A stretch of 41,606 nucleotides of DNA from CAYPHA01 sp964410215 (lineage in GTDB: Bacteria > Calditrichota > Calditrichia > Calditrichales > CAYPHA01), in assembly GCA_964410215.1 (NCBI GenBank), contig CAYPHA010000039.1, forward strand, positions 1 to 41,606. Reading direction: 5' to 3'. The translations under genes were made by a program, and so were the position numbers. Position 1 is the first letter of the stretch; every line of letters starts with the position of its first letter. The notes under the pieces were generated by a model. That model was not told the DNA's origin, did not search any database, and saw only the letters and a list, made by a program, of their open reading frames with translations. Below, piece by piece: positions 1 through 9,487 of this stretch.

Positions 1-260
1 ATTGTATCGTAAAAAATCCCTCTCCGTAATAACCCGGAAAATCTGGATCAACATAAATAATATATGAACTTCTATCACAAAAAAAAACACCGTTTTTTCT
101 CTTTTCACAAACATACATTCCGGGAACCGGTTAAAAAGAAACGCGTTTTTTCAGGTGGCTGTAACATAAATAAATAACTTCTTAAATAACAGGATGTTAT
201 AAATTAGTTCAAATCGGTAATCCGGGGTATGTAATTTTTTTAAATAAAAACTAAATTTTC
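1..260. other. AT-rich non-coding region at left edge
   Basis: No convincing gene is visible on either strand. The stretch is very AT-rich. It contains two short perfect palindromes, AACCGGTT at 125-132 and AAACGCGTTT at 139-148, and an A-run/T-run pair around 80-98 with a CACCG loop that might be a weak terminator for a gene left of the window. None of these is strong enough to name. The region ends at the promoter in front of mraZ. Confidence 0.5.
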
Positions 261-289
261 TTGATTTCCGTACGAAAAACTAGTATCAT
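261..289 (+). promoter_or_regulatory. Putative sigma70 promoter of the dcw cluster
   Basis: A -35-like TTGATT (261-266) and a -10-like TATCAT (284-289) are separated by 17 nt. Transcription would begin near 296, leaving a leader of about 45 nt before mraZ. This is the only reasonable promoter I see ahead of the 14-gene cluster. MraZ proteins of other bacteria bind short GTGGG/TGGGN repeats in their own promoter; only loose matches (TGGAG at 292, TGGTGAG at 322) occur here, so autoregulation is not shown. Confidence 0.5.
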
Positions 290-339
290 TGTGGAGCAAA
301 GATCCTTATAATCCTTAAAAATGGTGAGAAATCCCTGGA

Positions 340-819
340 TTGACTATGGCTGTACAAGATTTTGCCGGTGAATACCTGTGCGGACTTGACTCGAAAAATC
401 GTGCGAATATACCCTCCAGCATCCGCAAGATTATTGTTCCCGAAGCGGAAAATACACTTGTTTTTACAAGAGGCTTCGAAGGAATCAATCTGTATGCCTA
501 TCCATTGAACGAATGGCAGCGGCTTACCAAAAAATTACGCACACTTAATCCCCTGAATAAGGACACGCGCGATTTTATCCGGTTGTTTGTTGGTGTCGCT
601 TTTTATGCGGCTATGGATAGCCAGGGGCGTGTAATGATACCGGAGCGTATACTCACCATGGGCAAGCTGGAGAAGGAATTACTCATCATTGGTTCTTTAA
701 CAAAGCTTGAGATTTGGAATCCGGATGTCTACAAGTCATACACGGAAAAAGAAGCTCTCAATTTGAGCGATCTGGCTCAGAAGATGAGTTTTACAGATAT
801 GTTCTTTGATGAAGGGTAG
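340..819 (+). CDS. mraZ: Transcriptional regulator MraZ
   Basis: MraZ is a double-AbrB-fold DNA-binding protein that usually opens the dcw cluster and regulates it. The two half-repeats are visible: GEYLCGLDSKNRANIPSSIR near residues 10-30 and YAAMDSQGRVMIPERIL near residues 90-105. The length of 159 aa is slightly above the usual 140-150. The start is uncertain: TTG at 340 lies 11 nt after GGTGAG, while ATG at 346 (157 aa) lies 17 nt after it. The gene sits directly upstream of rsmH, the standard arrangement. In other bacteria MraZ acts on the dcw promoter and its activity is opposed by RsmH; here that is inference from context. Confidence 0.95.
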   Translation: MTMAVQDFAGEYLCGLDSKNRANIPSSIRKIIVPEAENTLVFTRGFEGINLYAYPLNEWQRLTKKLRTLNPLNKDTRDFIRLFVGVAFYAAMDSQGRVMIPERILTMGKLEKELLIIGSLTKLEIWNPDVYKSYTEKEALNLSDLAQKMSFTDMFFDEG

Positions 820-823
820 TCCT

Positions 824-1753
824 GTGTCCGGACAGCTGTTCCACGAACCGGTGTTGGCTGAAGATGTAGTACGCATTTTAACGGTTCGTAAAAATGCGGT
901 GATTTTTGATGGAACGCTCGGCGGCGGCGGCCATGCCGAAAAACTGTTGAAGGAGCTGGGAAATAAAGCGTTGTATATCGGTGCAGATCGTGACGCGGAA
1001 GCCATTGAATTTTCGCGGAAGCGTCTGTCGGCCTATGGCAATGTGCTGTTTTACAAAGGTCTTTTCAGTGAAATTAAAAATGCCCTGAAAGTGGCAAAGG
1101 TAGATTATGTTGATGGAATTCTCCTGGATCTTGGTGTTTCTTCCCATCAGATCGATGAGGACAAAAGAGGATTCGCCTATAGAAGCGGATTGACGCTGGA
1201 TATGCGGATGAACAGGGAAGATGGTAACACGGCGGCTGATGTTTTAAACACGTTTTCTGAAAATGAACTTTACCGGGTGTTCAAGGATTATGGTGAAGAG
1301 CGCTTTTCACGGAAGATTGCCCGGGGGGTTGTAAAGGAGAGAGAAAAAAAGCCGTTCTGTTTAAGTGATGACCTGATGCGCGTGATCGCGTCGAATGTTG
1401 CCGGAAAATATCTGGTAAAAAGCTATGCACGGATATTTCAGGCGCTTCGTATCGAAGTGAATAACGAGTTAGCTGTCCTCAGAAACGCTCTCGCTGAGGG
1501 CGTTGACTGTTTGACGGGAGGAGGACGTCTTGCTGTTATTACCTATCATTCACTTGAAGACCGGATTGTAAAACAGTTTATAAGGAAGCAGGAGAATCCG
1601 TGTGCGTGTCCGTCGGATCTTCCCTATTGTGTATGTGGTAAAAAGCCGCGGATGCGCAGGCTGCGGCCGGAAGTGATTCTTCCCGGAGAAGAGGAAATTC
1701 GAAATAATATCCGTGCCCGGAGTGCAAAATTAAGGGCGGGAGAAAAGGTATGA
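824..1753 (+). CDS. rsmH: 16S rRNA (cytosine(1402)-N(4))-methyltransferase RsmH
   Basis: RsmH methylates N4 of C1402 in 16S rRNA using S-adenosylmethionine. The SAM-binding glycine loop DGTLGGGGH lies at about residues 29-37, DLGVSSHQID at 101-110, and the conserved YHSLEDRIVKQF near 240-250. I chose GTG at 824 because AAGGG (812-816) lies 7 nt upstream and the protein then begins VSGQLFHEPVL, as family members do; this gives 309 aa. An ATG at 809 (six codons longer than the GTG start with its preceding TTG, five with ATG) would overlap mraZ and has no ribosome-binding site. The 3' end overlaps ftsL by 4 nt (ATGA), suggesting translational coupling. Confidence 0.96.
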   Translation: MSGQLFHEPVLAEDVVRILTVRKNAVIFDGTLGGGGHAEKLLKELGNKALYIGADRDAEAIEFSRKRLSAYGNVLFYKGLFSEIKNALKVAKVDYVDGILLDLGVSSHQIDEDKRGFAYRSGLTLDMRMNREDGNTAADVLNTFSENELYRVFKDYGEERFSRKIARGVVKEREKKPFCLSDDLMRVIASNVAGKYLVKSYARIFQALRIEVNNELAVLRNALAEGVDCLTGGGRLAVITYHSLEDRIVKQFIRKQENPCACPSDLPYCVCGKKPRMRRLRPEVILPGEEEIRNNIRARSAKLRAGEKV

Positions 1754-2130
1754 AACGAGCAGTACATTCAAAAAAACGTCTGAATTCAAAATTAATGAGC
1801 CTGATTATTCTTTCCGGTATCGTTTTGCTGGTGACGCTTAAAATGTATCAGTCTTTTAAGGTTGATCTTCTTATGCGCGATCTGCAGCACCTGGACCAGA
1901 TGAAGAGAAACCTGGTCAACCAGAATATCCAGCTGCAGGCCGATGTAGACCGATTGAGTAATATTGACCGCATTATGAGAATTGCCGGGAAGGAATATGC
2001 CATGGTGGTCAATACCGAGGAACGTGAAGTGATACTGCTGGGTGATGAGGATCACCTGCGGGATATCAGGAAGCGCTTTGCCGAACGCAATAAGAATAAC
2101 GATGATATTGAAATGGCAGGGGTACATTAA
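1750..2130 (+). CDS. ftsL: Cell division protein FtsL-like
   Basis: A 126-aa bitopic membrane protein with a basic N-terminus (about 15 residues), one transmembrane segment (about residues 16-33) and a periplasmic heptad-rich helix (about 40-80) ending in RIMRIAGKEYAMV. This is the FtsL layout, and the RI..IA..YGM-like motif is typical of the family. FtsL partners FtsB and FtsQ and activates the FtsWI septal synthase. Sequence conservation in this family is low, so the assignment rests on topology plus position between rsmH and ftsI. Its start overlaps the rsmH stop by 4 nt. The acidic/basic tail after residue 95 is somewhat long for the family. Confidence 0.85.
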   Translation: MKRAVHSKKRLNSKLMSLIILSGIVLLVTLKMYQSFKVDLLMRDLQHLDQMKRNLVNQNIQLQADVDRLSNIDRIMRIAGKEYAMVVNTEEREVILLGDEDHLRDIRKRFAERNKNNDDIEMAGVH

Positions 2131-2132
2131 GC

Positions 2133-4196
2133 GTGGTTAAACAGAGGCATTCGTTATCGACCGGACGACTGTATGTCGTTGTCCTGCTGTTGACTGTTCT
2201 GTGGATTGGGCTGGAAGTAAATTTATTCCGTTTGCAAATCCTGTATCACAGTCTTTTTGCGCGGATTGCAGAACAGCAGACGACCCGGGAAATCAAGCTT
2301 AAGGCCATTCGTGGTGAAATTTTTGACAGAAACGGTCATAAGCTGGCCACAAACACGATCCATTACGATCTGGCAGCTGATCCCAAGATGGTTGAAAACA
2401 AAAAGACACTTGCCCGGCTGTTTTCCCGGACATTTAAGAGAGCGGAATCACATTATATGCGGCTGTTGTCCAGGGACAGCCGTTTTGTTTATCTGGAACG
2501 GCGGGTGCCGGAAGCAGAGATTGGGAAGATACTTGAAATAGAAGATGCCGGACTGATTAAGGAAAAGGAGTTTATCCGGTCCTATCCCCTTAATGAGAAC
2601 GGCGGGCAGGTCCTGGGATTTACCGACACGGATAACCGGGGGTTGAGTGGTATAGAGTTACAATATGACGAGGCTCTTACAGGTATAGACGGCAAAGCGG
2701 TCCTGATGTATGACGGTCCGAGGCGAACCTACTACAGTGCGGATCATCCCATAAAAAAAGCGGTACCCGGTTCCAGTTTATACCTGACTATTGATAAGAA
2801 TATTCAGACGATTGTTGAGCAGGCTCTGGCTGAAGGGGCGCGGAAATGCAAGGCTAAATCAGGTATGGCTGTGGTAATGGATCCGTATACCGGTGCTGTA
2901 CTGGCCATTTCCAATTATCCGTCGTTTGATCCCAATCGCTACAACAGTTATAAGGGGCAGTTTAATCGCAAGAACCGGGTCATTACGGATATATTCGAAC
3001 CGGGCTCAACATTTAAAGTGTTTGCGGCAGCCGCTTTGTTGCAGGAACGCACGAAAAAAATTAACGATATTGTATTCTGTGAGAACGGCCGTTACAAAAT
3101 ATATAACCATAATTTCAGGGATTCCCACAGGGGGGGATTTGCCTGGTTGAGTTTTGCAAAGGTCCTTGAAAAATCCTCGAATATCGGAATGATTAAATTA
3201 ACGAAAGACCTGCATCCCAACACATTTTTCCGCTATTTGCGCAGTTTCGGATTCGGAACGTCTACTGAGATTGGATTGAGCGGGGAAGAAAACGGATTGC
3301 TCGCTGCGCCGGGGAGCTGGTCCGGGCTGTCAAAGGCCAGTATTTCCATTGGCCATGAGGTTGGTGTCACCGCGCTACAGCTGGTTACGGCCTTTTCAGC
3401 GGTCGTTAATGGCGGTATGTTGCCCAGACCCTATATGGTACGTTATGAAAAATCTCCTGATGGACGTACCACGGTTCTTAATGCGTCGAAAACCCTCAGA
3501 CAGGTAATTTCACCGGAAGTCAGTGATGTACTGAAAACCATTCTTCTGAACACGGTTAAAAGAGGTACCGGGAGTAAAGCGGATGTGGCATTTCTGGAAG
3601 AGGGTGGTAAAACGGGCACAGCACAGAAAATCGACAAAAATACAGGGCGCTATATGCGTAATTATTTTTCATCTTTTATAGGGTTTGCGCCTTATGAAAA
3701 ACCGCGGTTTGTTTGTGCTGTCTTCTATGACGAACCGAAGAATGGCTTTTATGGTGGTGACGTGGCAGCGCCTGTCTTCAAGGAAATTATTGCCAATATC
3801 GTCCGATTACCGGAAAATGAAGATATGCCGCTTGAAGAGGATCTGAAAATTGCGGAATCAGACAAAAATATTCCGCCATTGAAGTCAATTTCAATCGAGA
3901 GTGCGGAAACCATTTTAAAAGAAAGAGGACGAAAATATAAGATCGCCGGTATCGGCAACTTCGTCAAAAATGTTGAAATTAAAGATGATCTGTATATCTT
4001 GAAAACCGGTTCGGAAAATATCCGGATGGAGACCATGCCTGATCTGACGGGCCTTTCCCTGCGCGAAGCATTGCGTTTGATCGATTTTTCCAGAATACAG
4101 GTCATTGTCAAGGGCGACGGTCTCGTGCGAAAGCAATCGGTCAGGGCCGGGAGAAAGGTGTCACCCGGATCCATTATATATCTTACATGTAAATAG
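2133..4196 (+). CDS. ftsI: Septal peptidoglycan transpeptidase FtsI (PBP3) with C-terminal PASTA domain
   Basis: A class B penicillin-binding protein of 687 aa that cross-links septal peptidoglycan together with the FtsW glycosyltransferase. It has an N-terminal membrane anchor (about 12-32), a pedestal/dimerisation domain (about 50-210) and a transpeptidase domain with all three active-site motifs: S292-T-F-K295, S348-S-N350 and K493-T-G. A single PASTA domain lies at about 635-687, starting MPDLTGLSLREALRLI. PASTA-bearing FtsI proteins are known in Firmicutes and Bacteroidota, whereas the E. coli enzyme lacks the domain. The start is GTG at 2133 with AGGGG 10 nt upstream, 2 nt after the ftsL stop. 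Confidence 0.96.
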   Translation: MVKQRHSLSTGRLYVVVLLLTVLWIGLEVNLFRLQILYHSLFARIAEQQTTREIKLKAIRGEIFDRNGHKLATNTIHYDLAADPKMVENKKTLARLFSRTFKRAESHYMRLLSRDSRFVYLERRVPEAEIGKILEIEDAGLIKEKEFIRSYPLNENGGQVLGFTDTDNRGLSGIELQYDEALTGIDGKAVLMYDGPRRTYYSADHPIKKAVPGSSLYLTIDKNIQTIVEQALAEGARKCKAKSGMAVVMDPYTGAVLAISNYPSFDPNRYNSYKGQFNRKNRVITDIFEPGSTFKVFAAAALLQERTKKINDIVFCENGRYKIYNHNFRDSHRGGFAWLSFAKVLEKSSNIGMIKLTKDLHPNTFFRYLRSFGFGTSTEIGLSGEENGLLAAPGSWSGLSKASISIGHEVGVTALQLVTAFSAVVNGGMLPRPYMVRYEKSPDGRTTVLNASKTLRQVISPEVSDVLKTILLNTVKRGTGSKADVAFLEEGGKTGTAQKIDKNTGRYMRNYFSSFIGFAPYEKPRFVCAVFYDEPKNGFYGGDVAAPVFKEIIANIVRLPENEDMPLEEDLKIAESDKNIPPLKSISIESAETILKERGRKYKIAGIGNFVKNVEIKDDLYILKTGSENIRMETMPDLTGLSLREALRLIDFSRIQVIVKGDGLVRKQSVRAGRKVSPGSIIYLTCK

Positions 4197-4198
4197 TG

Positions 4199-5653
4199 AT
4201 GGCAGGGATGTTAGACGAGCTTTTCAGCGGAACGGGAATTGACGTTCCTTCGGCTTATGGCAGGATGCGGATTCGTAAAATACAATACGATTCGCGTGCT
4301 GTGAAACCCGGAGACCTTTTTGTCGCCATAAAAGGGTATAGTACGGATGGCCACCGTTACCTGAAAAATGCCGAAGAAGCGGGTGCTGTTCTTGCCGTTG
4401 TGGAAAGGACTGACAAGGATTTGGGTATTCCCCAGATCAGCGTGCAGGACAGCCGGAAACTGCTGGCGGCATTAGCTTATAACCGCTATCGGCAGGATAT
4501 CGACCAGGTGGATCTGATTGGCATAACCGGGACCAACGGAAAAACAACCACTTCTTTCCTGGTGCGTTCCGTTCTGAACGCATCGGGACGTAATGCCGGG
4601 TTGATTGGTACGATTGCTTATTATTACCGGGACAAGGTCATACCGGCCAGTCACACAACACCGGAGGCAACCGATATTGCCGGAATGGTTCATGAAATGG
4701 CCGAAAGCGGGCACCATTGCTGTGTACTCGAAGTGTCTTCACACGCACTGGTACTCAACAGGGTGGACCATTTTCCCTTTACGATCGGACTCTTTACTAA
4801 TTTGAGTCATGATCATCTGGATTTCCATAAAAATGTTGAAAAATATTTTAAGGCGAAATCACGGTTGTTTACTTTGATTAAAAAGAACGGTTCTGCCGTT
4901 ATTAATATTGATGATCCCTATGGTGCCGAACTGGCGGATACATTCAGGGGACGTCTCAAGACGTTCGGTTTTTCAGAAGAAGCGGATGTCCGTGCGCTTG
5001 AATGGTGTATGTCATCGCGGGGAACGCGTTTAACCATACAGACACGAAGCCATACGTTTGAAGTTACGTCCAATCTGATCAGTCTGTTTAATATCCAGAA
5101 TATTCTTGCTGCAGTTGCAGTAGGTTTGGCTTACAATCTCGATACGGAAACGATACGCCGGGGAATTTCGGAACTGAAACATATTCCTGGAAGGTTGGAA
5201 AAACATGAAATCGGCACGGATGCCTATGCGGTTATTGATTATGCTCATACGCCGGATGCCCTGAAGAAAGCGGCTGAAGCCTTGCGGAATATCACGAAGA
5301 AAAGATTGATTATTGTATTTGGATGCGGAGGAGACCGTGACAGGGCCAAGCGGCCTGTCATGGGGAAAATTGCGGAACTGGCCGGGGATCATGTTATCGT
5401 TACGAGTGATAATCCGCGAAGCGAGGACCCTGATACGATTATCAAGGAAATTGTTGCCGGGATGCGAAAAACGGAAAAATATGAAATCATTCCGGACCGG
5501 AAGGAGGCCATTATTCAAGCCGTGCGTATGGCAGGACAGGGGGATATCGTGTTAGTCGCCGGGAAAGGACATGAAACACATCAGCTTATTCAGGGTAAAC
5601 GATATGAATTCAATGAAGCTGACATCATAAAAGGGGCTTCATACAATGCTTAG
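4199..5653 (+). CDS. murE: UDP-N-acetylmuramoyl-L-alanyl-D-glutamate--2,6-diaminopimelate ligase MurE
   Basis: MurE adds the third stem-peptide residue in cytoplasmic peptidoglycan precursor synthesis. The ATP-binding loop GTNGKTTT lies at about 111-118, HTTPEATD follows, the probable carbamylated lysine is in KAKSRLF, and DYAHTPDAL precedes the C-terminal domain. The DNPR motif at about 404-407 is the diagnostic signature of meso-diaminopimelate-adding enzymes, so the wall should contain mDAP. The start is ambiguous: GTG 4196 (sharing one base with the ftsI stop), ATG 4199 and ATG 4208 are all in frame and none has a clear Shine-Dalgarno sequence. The 3' end overlaps murF by 8 nt. Confidence 0.96.
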   Translation: MAGMLDELFSGTGIDVPSAYGRMRIRKIQYDSRAVKPGDLFVAIKGYSTDGHRYLKNAEEAGAVLAVVERTDKDLGIPQISVQDSRKLLAALAYNRYRQDIDQVDLIGITGTNGKTTTSFLVRSVLNASGRNAGLIGTIAYYYRDKVIPASHTTPEATDIAGMVHEMAESGHHCCVLEVSSHALVLNRVDHFPFTIGLFTNLSHDHLDFHKNVEKYFKAKSRLFTLIKKNGSAVINIDDPYGAELADTFRGRLKTFGFSEEADVRALEWCMSSRGTRLTIQTRSHTFEVTSNLISLFNIQNILAAVAVGLAYNLDTETIRRGISELKHIPGRLEKHEIGTDAYAVIDYAHTPDALKKAAEALRNITKKRLIIVFGCGGDRDRAKRPVMGKIAELAGDHVIVTSDNPRSEDPDTIIKEIVAGMRKTEKYEIIPDRKEAIIQAVRMAGQGDIVLVAGKGHETHQLIQGKRYEFNEADIIKGASYNA

Positions 5654-7013
5654 TATATCACTGGCAGATTTTAAAAAATTAACCGGGGTTCGGTTTGTAA
5701 ATATGGATGATTCCATGTTCAGAGCCAGCCACCTGAAAGGAATCAGTATCGATTCCCGGACTATAGAACCGGACCAGATATTCTGGGCCCTTGTGGGTGA
5801 GCATTTTAATGGTCATGATTTTATAAAGGAAGCCCGTCAGAAGGTTGCTCTGGCTTCTGTTGTTGCCGAGTCGGAGGCCGGGGCTCACGAAGCAGTGGAG
5901 GGCCCCCTGATAGTCGTGCCTGATACATTGAAAGCGCTTCACGAACTGGCCTACCTGCAGCGGAAAAAGTATAACATACCTGTGATCGGCATTACCGGAT
6001 CAAACGGGAAAACCACTGTAAAGGAGATGCTTGCCCATATTCTCCAGACGCGACTCAATGTACACAAAACGAAAGGCAACCTGAATAATCAGGTCGGAAC
6101 ACCTTTGACACTGATCAATCTGAATGAACATCATGAGGCTGCCGTCATCGAAATAGGAACCAACCATTTCGGGGAAATTGCTGTTCTGACCGAAATGACG
6201 GAACCGAATCATGCCCTGATTACGATGATCGGTGATACGCATCTCGCGTTTCTTGAATCGCGTGAAGGTGTGTTCAAGGAAAAACGGACATTGTTTGATC
6301 ATCTGACAGACGGAACGATTTACCTGAATATGGATGATCCCTTTTTGCGTGAATACAACAAACGTGATGCCCGGTTTGTGCGCTATTCATGCACCCAAAA
6401 GGAGGATATCTGGGGAAGTATTAAGGATCTGAATGAACAGGGATATGGAACATTTCGTTTAAATGATAAAGTGGATATTCATTTAGGGGTCGTCGGAACA
6501 CATAATATTTATAACGCGATTGCAGCGAGTGCCGTAGCACTGAATCTGAAATTTTCGGAAAACGAGATTAAGGATGCGCTGGAGGCCTTTGAAGCAACGA
6601 ACAAGCGTATGCAGGTTATCGACTGGAATGGGATCCGGATTGTCAATGATACTTATAATGCGAATCCCGCTTCCATGAAAAGTGCGATCGAAACACTGGC
6701 AGCGATGAAGACCACCGGTAAACGGGCCCTGGTGTTGGGAGATATGTATGAACTGGGGGAAGGGGCCATCGCGATGCATGCAGAGGTCCTGAATGAAATT
6801 AAAGAAATGAAACCGGACCTGCTTTTTTTATACGGCACGCTGTTTAAAGAAGCATTAACCCGCTGTGATATGCCGGATAGCATCGTAGTTGCCCTCGGGA
6901 AATCTCACGAGGAAATCGCCGGGCAGCTTAGAAAATCATTGAAACCGGGTGATCTGCTTTTATTGAAAGGTTCGAGAGGTATGCAAATGGAAAAGGTGAT
7001 GGCCCATCTGTAA
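5646..7013 (+). CDS. murF: UDP-N-acetylmuramoyl-tripeptide--D-alanyl-D-alanine ligase MurF
   Basis: MurF attaches the D-Ala-D-Ala dipeptide to UDP-MurNAc-tripeptide with ATP, completing the soluble precursor. The ATP loop TGSNGKTTVKEML begins near residue 117, with the catalytic Lys at 122. KTKGNLNNQVGTPLT and EIGTNHFGEI, typical of MurF, follow, then NDTYNANPASMKSAIETL in the C-terminal half. Length (455 aa) is normal. AAGGGG at 5631-5636 lies 9 nt before the ATG, inside the end of murE, so the 8-nt overlap probably couples translation. The D-Ala-D-Ala ligase that supplies its substrate is not encoded in the window. Confidence 0.96.
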   Translation: MLSISLADFKKLTGVRFVNMDDSMFRASHLKGISIDSRTIEPDQIFWALVGEHFNGHDFIKEARQKVALASVVAESEAGAHEAVEGPLIVVPDTLKALHELAYLQRKKYNIPVIGITGSNGKTTVKEMLAHILQTRLNVHKTKGNLNNQVGTPLTLINLNEHHEAAVIEIGTNHFGEIAVLTEMTEPNHALITMIGDTHLAFLESREGVFKEKRTLFDHLTDGTIYLNMDDPFLREYNKRDARFVRYSCTQKEDIWGSIKDLNEQGYGTFRLNDKVDIHLGVVGTHNIYNAIAASAVALNLKFSENEIKDALEAFEATNKRMQVIDWNGIRIVNDTYNANPASMKSAIETLAAMKTTGKRALVLGDMYELGEGAIAMHAEVLNEIKEMKPDLLFLYGTLFKEALTRCDMPDSIVVALGKSHEEIAGQLRKSLKPGDLLLLKGSRGMQMEKVMAHL

Positions 7014-7028
7014 GGATGTGATAAGCTT

Positions 7029-8132
7029 ATGTTAGCACAATTCCTGTATCAGTTCACGGATTTTTATTTTGGTTTCAATGTATTCCGTTACATCACGGTG
7101 CGGGCTGCACTGGCAGCGATTACGGCGTTGTTTATCGCTCTCATCGTGGGGCCAAAAATAATCCGTGCTCTTCAGCGGCATCAGATCGGGGAGGAAATCC
7201 GCTCCGATGGCCCCCAATCGCACAGACAGAAAGCGGGGACACCTACCATGGGTGGGCTTATCATGCTGTTTTCGATCGTTGTCGGCACCCTGCTTTGGGC
7301 GGATTTGTCCAATATGTATCTGCTTTTAATCTTTTTCGCAACGCTGACCATGGGTGTAATCGGTTTTATCGACGACTTCCTGAAATCCATACTGAAGATG
7401 AAAAAGGGGTTAATCGGCAGGTATAAATTAATCGGCCAGGTATCTCTCGGATTACTTATCGGGCTTGTGGTATATTTTCATCCGTTTTTTGAAGGGATAC
7501 ATTCCAACACGACCATCCCGTTTTTTAAAAACATGGAAATCGACCTGGGTCCATCCTATATACTGATGATCATTTTTGTTGTAACAGGCGCTTCCAATGC
7601 GGTCAATCTGACAGATGGGCTGGATGGTCTGGCCGCAGGATTGTCTGCCATCGCATTTATTGCCCTGGCCGGTATCGCCTACGTGACCAGCAATGTCAAT
7701 TTCAGTAATTACCTGAATATTATTTATTTACCCGGGACGGAAGAACTGGTGGTGTTTTGTCTTGTTATTTTCGGTGCGGCAACAGGTTTCTTGTGGTATA
7801 ATGCCTATCCTGCGCAGATTTTCATGGGGGATACGGGTTCACTGGCGCTCGGGAGTGCACTGGGTACTGCCTCCGTACTTTTAAAGAAAGAACTTCTGCT
7901 CATTCTGATCGCAGGCGTATTCATCATGGAGGTTGTATCGGTTATTATGCAGACGACCCATTTCAAACTGACCAGAAAAAAGTATGGAAAAGGCAGAAGA
8001 ATTTTCAGAATGGCGCCGGTTCATCACCATTTTGAATTGCAGGGTTGGCACGAAACAAAAGTGGTTGTACGGTTCTGGATCATAGGTATCCTTCTGGCTT
8101 TACTGAGTCTTGGCACATTTAAGACACAATAA
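7029..8132 (+). CDS. mraY: Phospho-N-acetylmuramoyl-pentapeptide-transferase MraY
   Basis: A polytopic membrane enzyme (367 aa, about ten hydrophobic segments) that transfers phospho-MurNAc-pentapeptide to undecaprenyl phosphate, making lipid I. Catalytic residues are visible: D115-D116 in GFIDDFLK, D268 in MGDTGSLALG, and NLTDGLDGLAAG. The HHHFEL motif is present near residue 335. The insertion with NVNFSNYLNIIYLPGTEEL around residues 220-240 is a periplasmic loop like those in Bacteroidota-type MraY. It follows murF after 15 nt with AGGATG upstream of the ATG, and is followed by murD after 2 nt. Confidence 0.97.
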   Translation: MLAQFLYQFTDFYFGFNVFRYITVRAALAAITALFIALIVGPKIIRALQRHQIGEEIRSDGPQSHRQKAGTPTMGGLIMLFSIVVGTLLWADLSNMYLLLIFFATLTMGVIGFIDDFLKSILKMKKGLIGRYKLIGQVSLGLLIGLVVYFHPFFEGIHSNTTIPFFKNMEIDLGPSYILMIIFVVTGASNAVNLTDGLDGLAAGLSAIAFIALAGIAYVTSNVNFSNYLNIIYLPGTEELVVFCLVIFGAATGFLWYNAYPAQIFMGDTGSLALGSALGTASVLLKKELLLILIAGVFIMEVVSVIMQTTHFKLTRKKYGKGRRIFRMAPVHHHFELQGWHETKVVVRFWIIGILLALLSLGTFKTQ

Positions 8133-8134
8133 CA

Positions 8135-9487
8135 ATGGAAAGACCGGAGATGGAAAAGGTATCAGGTAAAAAAATCACGGTGCTGGGGGCAGCACGGAGT
8201 GGTGTTGCGGCAGCACTTTTGCTTAAAGGGGCCGGAGCTACCGTTTTCGTTAGTGATTCTGCCGATGCGAGCCGTAAAAAAACTGAAAAAGAAGAGCTCG
8301 ATACCCATGGTATCCCGGGTGAATATGGCAGCCACAGTGAGCGAATTTATAGTGCGGATATGGTTGTACTCAGTCCCGGTATTTCGGTTGATTCACCGGT
8401 CGTCAAGGAAATACGAAAGCGTAAAATTCCGCTTTTTTCCGAGATTGAAATCGCTTCCTGGTTCTGTATGTCAGAAATGATTTCCGTCACCGGTTCAAAC
8501 GGAAAAACGACCACGACGACCTTAATCGGGGAAATGCTGAAGAAAAAATACCCGGATGCAATCGTTGCCGGTAATATCGGGCAGCCTTTTTCAGAGTATG
8601 TCGGGAAAAGTCACCCGGCAGGCTGGGCCGTTATTGAAGTTTCAAGCTTCCAACTGGAAACGATTGATACGTTTCATCCAAAAATTGTTATCGTGCTGAA
8701 TTTTGCACCTAATCATCTGGACCGTTACCGGAGCTATGAAGAATACATACGAGCCAAATGGCGGATTACAAAAAACCTTACACAGGATGACCTGATGATT
8801 TTCAACGGTAATGATATTCAGCTTAGTGATTGGGCCATGAACCTTAGTTGCAGGAAGGAATGCTTTCGGCTCGAGATCGAGGACGACCGCGGTGCTTATT
8901 ATATGGATGGTTTTATACACTTGGATGGAAAACGCTATTTCCCCGTGGATGAAATGATTGTACGTGGAAAACATAATTATATGAATGCAATGGCTGCCAT
9001 TTTAGCAGCCCGCAAAGCCGCGGTACCAAATTCCGCCATTGAAGAAGTGTTACGGACCTTTAAGGGGATTGAACACCGGCTTGAATTTGTAAGGGAGCTG
9101 AATGGTGTGCGGTATTATAACGATTCAAAAGCGACAACGGTGGAGTCGCTTTATTATGCTTTGCAGAGCTTTTCCGACCCTGTCATACTGATTGCAGGTG
9201 GTAAGGATAAGGGAAGCGACTTTACAAAATTAAACAAACTTATTGCAAAACATGTTAAACATGTTATCGTGATCGGGGACGCCAGCGGAAAAATTGAAAC
9301 GGCATGGAAAAGTATACGACCGGTACGAAAGGCGGACTCAGTGGAAATGGCGGTGAAGGTTGCATCAGAACTGGCGCGGAAAGATAACGTTGTCTTGCTG
9401 TCTCCGGCCTGTGCCAGCTTCGATATGTTCGAAAATTTTGAACACCGGGGAGATACATTTAAAAAACTTGTACTGGCACTGGCATGA
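8135..9487 (+). CDS. murD: UDP-N-acetylmuramoyl-L-alanine--D-glutamate ligase MurD
   Basis: MurD adds D-glutamate to UDP-MurNAc-L-Ala. Visible are an N-terminal Rossmann-like UDP-binding domain (VLGAARSGVAAALLLKGAG, about 15-33), the ATP loop VTGSNGKTTTTT with Lys at 124, EVSSFQLE, APNHLDRY, and YNDSKATTVES in the C-terminal domain. Length is 450 aa. Two in-frame ATGs (8135, 8150) are possible starts; neither has a strong ribosome-binding site. The last 4 nt (ATGA) overlap the start of ftsW. Confidence 0.96.
   Translation: MERPEMEKVSGKKITVLGAARSGVAAALLLKGAGATVFVSDSADASRKKTEKEELDTHGIPGEYGSHSERIYSADMVVLSPGISVDSPVVKEIRKRKIPLFSEIEIASWFCMSEMISVTGSNGKTTTTTLIGEMLKKKYPDAIVAGNIGQPFSEYVGKSHPAGWAVIEVSSFQLETIDTFHPKIVIVLNFAPNHLDRYRSYEEYIRAKWRITKNLTQDDLMIFNGNDIQLSDWAMNLSCRKECFRLEIEDDRGAYYMDGFIHLDGKRYFPVDEMIVRGKHNYMNAMAAILAARKAAVPNSAIEEVLRTFKGIEHRLEFVRELNGVRYYNDSKATTVESLYYALQSFSDPVILIAGGKDKGSDFTKLNKLIAKHVKHVIVIGDASGKIETAWKSIRPVRKADSVEMAVKVASELARKDNVVLLSPACASFDMFENFEHRGDTFKKLVLALA

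Noticed and set aside
290..345. MraZ-binding repeats in front of mraZ
   Set aside because: Only loose TGG-containing matches without regular spacing are present.
321..371. Possible 16-codon leader peptide (ATG at 321) overlapping the mraZ start
   Set aside because: No ribosome-binding site precedes it, and the composition shows no attenuator-like feature.
806..823. N-terminal extension of rsmH overlapping mraZ
   Set aside because: The GTG at 824 has a proper Shine-Dalgarno sequence and matches the usual RsmH N-terminus.
5030..5518. 162-codon frame on the - strand inside murE
   Set aside because: Antisense shadow of a strongly conserved gene, with no domain signature.
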